A DNA stretch of 64,000 nucleotides from Ignavibacteria bacterium (GTDB lineage Bacteria > Bacteroidota > Ignavibacteria > Kapaibacteriales > Kapaibacteriaceae), in the NCBI GenBank assembly GCA_016707005.1, contig JADJIQ010000005.1, forward strand, positions 310,001 to 374,000. The letters run 5' to 3'. Below the pieces are notes generated by a model. That model worked only from the letters and a program-made list of their open reading frames with translations. It searched no databases and was not told the origin of the DNA. The position numbers were made by a program, and so were the translations under genes. Position 1 is the first letter of the stretch, and the number at the start of each line of letters is the position of its first letter. Positions 40,597-47,255 of this stretch are shown one piece after another.

Positions 40597-43065
40597 ATGC
40601 TCCGCCCCTTCATCACCACGGCTCTGCTGGTTCTTTCTGTTGTCTCTTTGCGGGCACAGATCGAATATGCTACGTGGGTGTTTGGGGTGAATGCGGCGGT
40701 GAGGTTTACGATTCCGGGTGGTGGAATCGATTCGATACCGACGGTGATCGATGGACCGCAGATCGATGTTCGCGAGGGGTCGATGGTCTATTCGTATCCG
40801 TGCGATAAGGCCTTATCAGTCTATGCAATGGGTGAGACGGCCTACGACGCTCAGGGGAAGGTGGTCGTAAATGGTACAGTGCTCAGTGGTGGTGCGAGCT
40901 CTTCGCAGGGTGGCATCTTCGTCCGTGATCTTCAGAAGCCGTATTCGCTCTACCTATACATCACGCCGGATATGACGGATATCAGCGCAACACAATCGCC
41001 CTACTACACTCGGAACAAGATGGAGAGAAGGGGCGATGGATTGTGGGAGATGGTGGAACGTGATGTGGTGTTGGAGTCTCGACCGGGCTCAGAGCGGATC
41101 TCAGCAACACATGATGCAGCAGGAACGGGCTATTGGGTTCTCACGCAGTACACGGATACGGCAAGCGCGACGATAGAGTTTGTTGCCTACCATCACACTC
41201 CCACAGGGATCGATGCAACACCCGTGCGGTCTCGCATTTCCGGAGTCCCTATTCCGCACCAAGCAGGGATGTTGAAGTTCTCCGCTGATGGCACGAAGCT
41301 GGCAATGACGAATGTGAGTGATCTGGTGGTTGCGGTGTACGACTTCAACACGTCAACAGGTGTCGTGAGTGGTCGACGTTCCATCACGCTCGATAAACCG
41401 CGACGTATTGCGAACATGTCGGTGTGTTACGGTCTGTCATTCTCGCTCTCGGGATCGATCACCTACGTGTCCATGCGAGCAACGGCTACCGACGGCACGC
41501 CAACGCGGTCCTATGTCTTTCGTTTTGCAACACCGCCTTCTCCCGGGAACGTAACCATCACACCGGAGATCGTGTGTTATACGCCCCTTCACAATACGTA
41601 TCCATCGGCGTTGCAACTGGCTCCGAATGGACGGATCTACTTCACGAACAACAGAACATTGGGAGAGATCACTGACCCTGAAACACCGATCGGCTCAACG
41701 GTACCGGTTGTGCTGGATAAGGTGTCGTTTAGAACAGGGAACAGGTCTCTGCTCGGACTCCCTACGTGTATGGAGAGTACGTACCTGCGTCCGACGCCGA
41801 CGTTGGTGTGCGACGTACCACAAGGCACCGTCACAGCACCAAGCGGATGTGTAGGCACGTGCATCACCATCACCCACGCCGTACTCAACGCTCCTGATAC
41901 ATGGCTCTGGCAGTTCCCGGGCGGCCTACCGTCAACGTGGTCAGGACCAACACCTCCACCTGTCTGCTACAACACTGCCGGACGCTACCCTGTGATCCTT
42001 ACGGCTACCAACGAAGCCGGGACGAGTGAGATACGCGACACAGCCGACATCATGATCAATCCTGGTGTAGATGCAGGAGCAGATATCATGGCCTGTATGG
42101 GCGGACCTGTTACGCTGCGAGCACAAGCCGGAGGAAGTGTTGAGTGGACAGACCTTTCAACCAACACTGTCCTCCCGGGAGAACAGCCCGTTGTTCGTTG
42201 TGATGTTCCAACGATGTTTCGCGCGGTTACATGGCAGCCCTGTTATGCAGCTGATACAGTACTCGTGAACATCTCACCGGATGTTGAGATCGTACGCTCT
42301 GATACAAGTGTATGCAGAGGCGGCAGTGTTGACCTCGTTCTCTACCCCGGAACACGAATTGAATGGGAGCAAGGGGCTGATCCAATAGCACGTATCGATG
42401 ACAGCACGTATCGCTTCTCGCCGCGTGAGACGTTTGTGTATGATGGACTCGTTCGTTGGGCTGATACGTGTACGCAGCGACTGCTTCTTACCGTACTGGT
42501 GATCGATAAGCGTCAGATCGAAGTGCGCGTAGCACCGGCAGCCGGCGGAGTTGGAGACACCATCAGCGTTGACGTGCGCGTGCGCACAACGTCCATTGGT
42601 GGTAGTGTGCGTGTGCAGATGGAGCCCCTTGACGGAATAGAATGGCAGGACCCGTGGGACAGCAGCTATGTTGTTATGCTGGACTCATCCGAAACGAATT
42701 TCACGTCGCGCGTAGTTGCCTACGTGAACGGCAGCAGAACACGTTTGATCACAACGATCGCCGAGGTAAGTGATACGTGTTCTACGGTCACGTACGAGCC
42801 CGGACTCCTCACTGTTGAACAATGTGCGCTTGAATTCCGTCAGGTGCGGTTCACAAAGCCCCTTACCATCACTTCAACAGACGGAGTAGTTGTTGTTGAC
42901 GGTCAGGACCGGATAGACGTAGCCTTCTACGACGTGCTTGGGCGGTGCTTGGAACGCCATACCGGCGTGCACCACCTTGATCTCACGATCTCTGAGCGCC
43001 AACATTTCCCGATCTTTGTTGTGGCCACACAGGGCGCGCAGCACATCATCCATTGTATTCGCTAA
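40597..43065 (+). CDS. Secreted propeller/PKD protein with T9SS-like tail
   Basis: An 822-aa exported protein. The ATG at 40597 gives a clean signal peptide (MLRPFITTALLVLSVVSLRAQ); the longer frame starts with TTG. Residues ~20-400 form a WD40/PD40-like propeller of the gliding-motility type (YATWVFGVNAAVRF, AGMLKFSADGTKLAM, ALQLAPNGRIYFTNN). A PKD domain follows at ~405-490 (TWLWQFPGG, GRYPVILTATNEAG), then Ig-like domains. The end (VDGQDRIDVAFYDVLGRCLE...FVVATQGAQHIIHCIR) resembles a T9SS sorting domain. TACATTTG lies 4 bp before the ATG, hinting at a leaderless transcript. It is a paralogue of the protein at 47252-50176. The SUMF1 lipoprotein gene follows after 13 bp. Confidence 0.82.
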   Translation: MLRPFITTALLVLSVVSLRAQIEYATWVFGVNAAVRFTIPGGGIDSIPTVIDGPQIDVREGSMVYSYPCDKALSVYAMGETAYDAQGKVVVNGTVLSGGASSSQGGIFVRDLQKPYSLYLYITPDMTDISATQSPYYTRNKMERRGDGLWEMVERDVVLESRPGSERISATHDAAGTGYWVLTQYTDTASATIEFVAYHHTPTGIDATPVRSRISGVPIPHQAGMLKFSADGTKLAMTNVSDLVVAVYDFNTSTGVVSGRRSITLDKPRRIANMSVCYGLSFSLSGSITYVSMRATATDGTPTRSYVFRFATPPSPGNVTITPEIVCYTPLHNTYPSALQLAPNGRIYFTNNRTLGEITDPETPIGSTVPVVLDKVSFRTGNRSLLGLPTCMESTYLRPTPTLVCDVPQGTVTAPSGCVGTCITITHAVLNAPDTWLWQFPGGLPSTWSGPTPPPVCYNTAGRYPVILTATNEAGTSEIRDTADIMINPGVDAGADIMACMGGPVTLRAQAGGSVEWTDLSTNTVLPGEQPVVRCDVPTMFRAVTWQPCYAADTVLVNISPDVEIVRSDTSVCRGGSVDLVLYPGTRIEWEQGADPIARIDDSTYRFSPRETFVYDGLVRWADTCTQRLLLTVLVIDKRQIEVRVAPAAGGVGDTISVDVRVRTTSIGGSVRVQMEPLDGIEWQDPWDSSYVVMLDSSETNFTSRVVAYVNGSRTRLITTIAEVSDTCSTVTYEPGLLTVEQCALEFRQVRFTKPLTITSTDGVVVVDGQDRIDVAFYDVLGRCLERHTGVHHLDLTISERQHFPIFVVATQGAQHIIHCIR

Positions 43066-43078
43066 CGGAACAGGTTCT

Positions 43079-44218
43079 ATGTATCGGTATGTAAAGGGGC
43101 TTCCTATTGCCCTCGTCGTTGTGGCACTGATTGCCGGCTGCTCATCGTCGGAGCCAACATCTCCACCCGTTGATACCTCACTTGAGATCAAGGGCAGTGT
43201 AACACGCCAGCGAGCAGAGGATGTTGGCAATGTTGAAGTGTGGTTAGACTCTTCGTTGTCGATCACGATCAAGCCCGACGCTACATATTCGTTTGCCAAT
43301 GTTGCCGCCGGAACACACCACGTAGAAGTGCGTGCCGGATTCCCGATCGACGTGGAACCGTCGATGCGCAGCGTTGTTGTTGGTACGAGTGATGTTAGCA
43401 ATGTTGACTTCGTGGTTGCGCTCAAGGCAAGTGCGATGGACACACTCATTACCGCTACAACTGTTCCGGGGACGTTCCAGATGGGATGCGACTCATCGGA
43501 TCTGTTTGCGGATATCTACTGGGCAACGCCAAAGCACACCGTAACGATCACGAAGTCGCTCGAAGTAGCCATCTACGAAACCACCCAACGTCAGTGGATG
43601 CGGGTGATGAAGCAGAATCCAAGTCTTGTTGTTGGCGACGACCTGCCCGTAACCAACCTCACCTACGACTCTGTGATCGCCTTCTGTAATCGCATGTCAG
43701 AAGTGCACGGATTCGTACCAGTCTATACCGGCAGTGGTGCAAGCGTTCAGATCAGTCCAACCGCAAACGGATACAGACTCCCCACCGAAGCCGAATGGGA
43801 GTATGTTGCTTCGGCCGGCAGCACAACAGCATTCAGCGGCCTTCCCGATACCGTTGTTGGCAGGCCCATTGAGCGGATCTTTGACGATGTAAATGAGATA
43901 GCCTGGTGGGGCAACAACCTTGGCGGCGTGAACACCGGCAAACCACAACCCGTTGGGTCGCGCAGGCAGAATGCCTGGGGATTGTACGACGTGCACGGAA
44001 ACGTTGCAGAGATCGTAGAAGGTGCGCGCACCAAATACACCAAGACCCCAACCACGGATCCACTCGTTCTGCCCTATAAGGACGGACCGGTCATCCGCGG
44101 CGGTTCCTGCATGGAAGTGCAAGGGGCTCCATGGCTCATCACGCTTCGCGGACGTCGCACCATCCGATTTAACGACGCCTACCCATTCGTTGGGTTCAGA
44201 GTAGTGCGGACGAGGTAG
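43079..44218 (+). CDS. Lipoprotein with SUMF1 (FGE-sulfatase-like) domain
   Basis: A 379-aa lipoprotein. The true start is the ATG at 43079, giving a signal peptide with lipobox VVVALIAGC; the frame is open for 141 bp further upstream but there overlaps the preceding gene. A small beta domain (~30-115, LEIKGSVTRQRAEDVGNVEV) precedes a SUMF1/FGE-like domain: VPGTFQMGCDSSD, GYRLPTEAEWEYVASAG, NAWGLYDVHGNVAE, VIRGGSCMEVQG and VGFRVVRTR. The paired catalytic cysteines of formylglycine-generating enzymes are not in place, so catalysis is doubtful. Same architecture as the island gene at 23914-25032. It starts 13 bp after the propeller/PKD gene, in a likely operon. Confidence 0.85.
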   Translation: MYRYVKGLPIALVVVALIAGCSSSEPTSPPVDTSLEIKGSVTRQRAEDVGNVEVWLDSSLSITIKPDATYSFANVAAGTHHVEVRAGFPIDVEPSMRSVVVGTSDVSNVDFVVALKASAMDTLITATTVPGTFQMGCDSSDLFADIYWATPKHTVTITKSLEVAIYETTQRQWMRVMKQNPSLVVGDDLPVTNLTYDSVIAFCNRMSEVHGFVPVYTGSGASVQISPTANGYRLPTEAEWEYVASAGSTTAFSGLPDTVVGRPIERIFDDVNEIAWWGNNLGGVNTGKPQPVGSRRQNAWGLYDVHGNVAEIVEGARTKYTKTPTTDPLVLPYKDGPVIRGGSCMEVQGAPWLITLRGRRTIRFNDAYPFVGFRVVRTR

Positions 44219-44219
44219 C

Positions 44220-44283
44220 GGGTTAGAGGGTTAGAGTGTTAGAGTGCTAGAGTGCTAGAGTGCTAGAGTGTTAGAGGGCTTGA
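44220..44283 (+). repeat. 8-bp tandem repeat right after a stop codon
   Basis: Eight 8-bp units: GGGTTAGA (44220), GGGTTAGA, GTGTTAGA, GTGCTAGA, GTGCTAGA, GTGCTAGA, GTGTTAGA and GGGCTTGA (ending 44283). The array begins one base after the stop at 44216-44218. Unit sequence and period resemble the GGGTTACG array at 935-966. Confidence 0.88.
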
Positions 44284-44342
44284 ATTCCATGTGTCTTGCC
44301 CGGCTACAATCAACCAACACCGTCTAAGTATCGGATTATAAG

Positions 44343-44852
44343 TCACGAGCCCAACGCTTCGAAATATTCATCTAGGTTCGTCAAGGCTATCGTGAAGCCT
44401 TCTTTGAATCCGAGTTCTATGAACTTCAGCATTTGTTCAGCAGACTCATAGGAGATAACAATGTTGACCATGGTCTGATCTCCGTTCGAATCAAACGAGA
44501 CATTCCATGTGGATCGACCGAAGTCACGAATGATGTTGTCACCGCTTTCGTCGCAGAATGCATCAACTGCGACATATGCGGTTTCTGGTGTGACGTTGGA
44601 GTAGTCAGCCCGACACCAATGCGTATCTCCTTCCGGACCAGTCATTGCGTAGAGCCAGAAGCCCCCTGACCGAAAGTCCATTTCCTTGGACTTGGTCTGA
44701 TACGGACGTGGCGCCCACCATTGATCGAGCAATTCAGCAGTGGTCCATGCCTTCCATACAAGTTGGGAAGGGGCGTTGAATTGACGCTGAACACGGACGG
44801 TAGCTGAATCACTGTCCACGGTGAAATCGAAAAACATTGCAGAATTCATCAT
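44343..44852 (-). CDS. SRPBCC/AHSA1-family protein
   Basis: A 169-aa protein with the START-like helix-grip fold of the AHSA1 (Aha1 C-terminal/'activator of Hsp90 ATPase homologue 1-like') group: RVQRQFNAPSQLVWKAWTTA, LLDQWWAPRPYQTK, GGFWLYAMTGPEG and GFKEGFTIALTNLDEYFEAL. Such proteins are usually small-ligand binding and very often encoded next to an ArsR regulator, as here: its ATG overlaps the ArsR stop by 4 bp. Ligand unknown. Confidence 0.88.
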   Translation of the reverse strand: MMNSAMFFDFTVDSDSATVRVQRQFNAPSQLVWKAWTTAELLDQWWAPRPYQTKSKEMDFRSGGFWLYAMTGPEGDTHWCRADYSNVTPETAYVAVDAFCDESGDNIIRDFGRSTWNVSFDSNGDQTMVNIVISYESAEQMLKFIELGFKEGFTIALTNLDEYFEALGS

Positions 44853-45166
44853 CGTCCTTTCTTGAGTGTTGTAAGTACATCATCGAGTTGACTGAACCGA
44901 TTTTCCCAGAGCTTCCTGAATTGCTCCAGCCATTTATCGACCTTCTTAAGATTCCGAACTTGAAGGGTGTAATGCACCTCACGTCCGCTCTGCACAGCAC
45001 GCACGAGCTCACATTCTGTGAGAACGCGCAGATGCTTGGACACTGCCTGTCGCGACGTTTCGAAGTGTTCCGCCAACGCATTGGGCGTCATAGAATGCAT
45101 AGCCAAGAGAACAAGAATCGCCCTCCGTGTTGGATCTGCTATCGCTTGGAATGGATCGCGTCGCAT
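44849..45166 (-). CDS. ArsR-family transcriptional regulator
   Basis: A 105-aa winged-helix protein: DPFQAIADPTRRAILVLLAM, then TPNALAEHFETSRQAVSKHL (recognition helix) and VRAVQSGREVHYTL (wing). The ATG at 45166 is chosen for its AAGGA Shine-Dalgarno; the frame extends upstream only through a TTG at 45208 that lies in the operator. No metal-binding cysteines are seen in the recognition helix (no ELCVCDL-type motif), so it belongs to the ArsR group that regulates SRPBCC neighbours rather than metal sensors. It probably represses its own promoter (45193-45223). Confidence 0.88.
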   Translation of the reverse strand: MRRDPFQAIADPTRRAILVLLAMHSMTPNALAEHFETSRQAVSKHLRVLTECELVRAVQSGREVHYTLQVRNLKKVDKWLEQFRKLWENRFSQLDDVLTTLKKGR

Positions 45167-45186
45167 ATCATCCTTATGAAACCATT

Positions 45187-45228
45187 TGGTTGCGAATATA
45201 ACACGCAACCATTCATTTGCAAATGAAT
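45187..45228 (-). promoter_or_regulatory. Promoter with overlapping palindromic operators for arsR-SRPBCC operon
   Basis: Minus-strand TTTG (45223-45220), a 19-bp spacer and TATATTCG (45200-45193) match the Bacteroidota promoter with one mismatch in the -7 box. A perfect 18-bp palindrome ATTCATTTGCAAATGAAT (45211-45228) covers the -33 box, and an 8-bp inverted repeat TGGTTGCG/CGCAACCA (45187-45194 and 45204-45211) flanks the -7 box. Autorepression by the ArsR protein is the simple reading. Confidence 0.75.
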
Positions 45229-45230
45229 TA

Positions 45231-45305
45231 CCCCCATGACTTCGTCATGGGCTAGCGTACTTTCGCCCCTTCGGGGCTATTCGCTATTCGCTATTCGCTA
45301 TTCAC
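45231..45305 (+). repeat. Dispersed hairpin element with (TATTCGC)n tail, copy 1
   Basis: CCCATGAC-TTC-GTCATGGG (45233-45251), then GCCCC-TTC-GGGGC (45265-45277), then three TATTCGC units and one TATTCAC (45278-45305). The stop codon of the OmpA-family gene (45291-45293) lies inside the 7-bp array. The same element recurs at 50264-50430. Confidence 0.85.
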
Positions 45306-47255
45306 TGGTGTTTCCACCACCAACGTCACCGTCCTGTTATAGAACCTGCCTTCGGGGAGGTCGTTGGTGTGGACGGGGGCTGTTTCGCCGATGGCTGTGA
45401 CGTTCACATTGTTGCTGTTGAGGGCTTTGGCAACGGACGTAGCTCTGCGCTTTGAGAGATCCATGTTGAACTGGGCATCGCCCATTCTGTCGGTGCTGCC
45501 AACCACGTTGATCGTACTGGCAATGGTCACCTTTTGTCTGATGCGTTCGATGAGACGTGCATTTGCCCCTTGCACCTTATCATCGCTGAAGTCAAAGCCG
45601 ATGATGGCGTAACGGTCGATCTCCTTGTCCTTGATGCGCTCGGCTCGTTTCTTGCTGATGGTGCGCTGGTCAACAGCGATCTTCTTCTCGTCACTCTGCG
45701 CATTGGTGCCTTCGACGTCTCGGGCAACCATGCGATAGACAACAACATCGCCCGACCTTGGAATGTGGGCCTGATCGTCTTGGAGATTCCAGTCAACGAC
45801 TGTAGGGGGCTGACCATTTCCGTCAAGCTGCTTGATCTGCTTGCCTCCCTGTGATGCCATAATGGTCCAACTTGCCATTCCGCGTTCTGCTACAGCTGTT
45901 GGCTGGAATCGCAATGCCGGAGGTGTTACGGTTCGCACGGTGTCCGTGGTCCACACTGGATCAAGGATGCGCGGATCAGATGACTCGATCTCTACGCGAC
46001 GGTTCTCTTCAACGCCATCTGTCTCACGAACATTCGATGCCACTGCGGGTAGTCCGCGTTTCGCGAGTACGATGCGCGAAGCATCAATGCTCCATGTGTT
46101 GACGAGGTAATTGCGCACGGCTGTAGCTCTGTCCTGTGCGAGTGGACCATCCACTTCTTCGTTCGTATCCTCACTGATACATCCAGTGAGTGTGATCGTT
46201 GACTGAGGATACTCACGCATACGAGATCCGAGGATGTCGAGCAATTGATAGTAGGTATCAAGCATCGACATCTGGTGTAATCCGTTTTCCGTGAAGGTGC
46301 CAATTGTGGCCGGTATGCGCTGCGTATATCGTGCAGGTATTTCGGATGAACCGGCATCGAAGAACACATAGGGCAAGAGTGGCTTACAGCTTGATCCAAG
46401 AAACTCTTCAATACGGATCACAACGGATGGTACTTCGCGCCCGTCAGCTTCGAGTCCAACAGCATTCACGCTTGCACGTATTGAACCGGGAACGGTAGCA
46501 GCGCCGCGTCCGACACTGTCATCAACGAATGCGTACAAGAGTGTTACACCTGCACGAAGGGGGCTAACTGACCACGGAACGGCTGAAGTGATGTCTGATA
46601 ATCCATACGAGAACAAGACCTCAGGACTCAACGTCCACTGCTCTTTCTCATCAAGCGGAATATCAAACGATGCACCCAACGTGATCATCGGCACCAAACT
46701 CGCGAGCTCGGGGATGTCGGCCGTTGCAACAAGACGTTCGCGTCCGCCATTCTCAAATGTTCCAACTGTTGGCTCGATCAATTCTTCCTTCTGTGTCACC
46801 TCGCCACGAAGCATGTAGGCAAGGGTTGGTCCAAGCATGAGCTTAAATCTGCTCGAGACGTTTAATCCTACCAAGAGGTCAAGTCGCAACGATGGCAGAG
46901 ATGTTTCCATCGTATGTCGGATCGTGCCCGGCACGGCCTCACCATTGAGATTCACCGTGCGTGCTTCATCGGTGGTGAGTGTGCCGTCCAAGGTCATGTA
47001 GCCCAAACGCACATCACCAAACCAGCTTGAGCTGAATGGAACCCTGGCCATGAGACCAAGATCCCAGCCAAATCCGCCCCCTCCATCAAAGCCCGGACTG
47101 CAACACGGGATCGTGGGCAGGGCATCGAAGGTTGCAGAGTGGAAGTTGTATCCGGCGTGACCGAAGAGTCCGATCTTCACATCATCATTGCCACGTGCAA
47201 TGACGATACCATGCATCACAAAAAGGACGGTAAGGGGCGTTAGGAGGCGCTTCAT
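45291..47255 (-). CDS. Outer-membrane barrel with OmpA-like domains
   Basis: A 654-aa outer-membrane protein. Signal peptide (MKRLLTPLTVLFVMHGIVIA), an N-terminal beta-barrel at ~25-230 (KIGLFGHAGYNFHS, GFGWDLGLMARVPF), then an OmpA-like domain at ~330-430 (STITLTGCISEDTNEE, LAQDRATAVRNYLV, ENRRVEIES), an Ig-like linker (MASWTIMASQGG) and a second OmpA-like domain at the C terminus (STINVVGSTDRMGDA, DLSKRRATSVAKAL, YNRTVTLVV) that should hold peptidoglycan. Its ATG overlaps the stop of the T9SS-substrate gene upstream (ATGA). The last residues are encoded in a dispersed 7-bp repeat. Probable partner of the upstream secreted protein. Confidence 0.85.
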   Translation of the reverse strand: MKRLLTPLTVLFVMHGIVIARGNDDVKIGLFGHAGYNFHSATFDALPTIPCCSPGFDGGGGFGWDLGLMARVPFSSSWFGDVRLGYMTLDGTLTTDEARTVNLNGEAVPGTIRHTMETSLPSLRLDLLVGLNVSSRFKLMLGPTLAYMLRGEVTQKEELIEPTVGTFENGGRERLVATADIPELASLVPMITLGASFDIPLDEKEQWTLSPEVLFSYGLSDITSAVPWSVSPLRAGVTLLYAFVDDSVGRGAATVPGSIRASVNAVGLEADGREVPSVVIRIEEFLGSSCKPLLPYVFFDAGSSEIPARYTQRIPATIGTFTENGLHQMSMLDTYYQLLDILGSRMREYPQSTITLTGCISEDTNEEVDGPLAQDRATAVRNYLVNTWSIDASRIVLAKRGLPAVASNVRETDGVEENRRVEIESSDPRILDPVWTTDTVRTVTPPALRFQPTAVAERGMASWTIMASQGGKQIKQLDGNGQPPTVVDWNLQDDQAHIPRSGDVVVYRMVARDVEGTNAQSDEKKIAVDQRTISKKRAERIKDKEIDRYAIIGFDFSDDKVQGANARLIERIRQKVTIASTINVVGSTDRMGDAQFNMDLSKRRATSVAKALNSNNVNVTAIGETAPVHTNDLPEGRFYNRTVTLVVETPVNSE

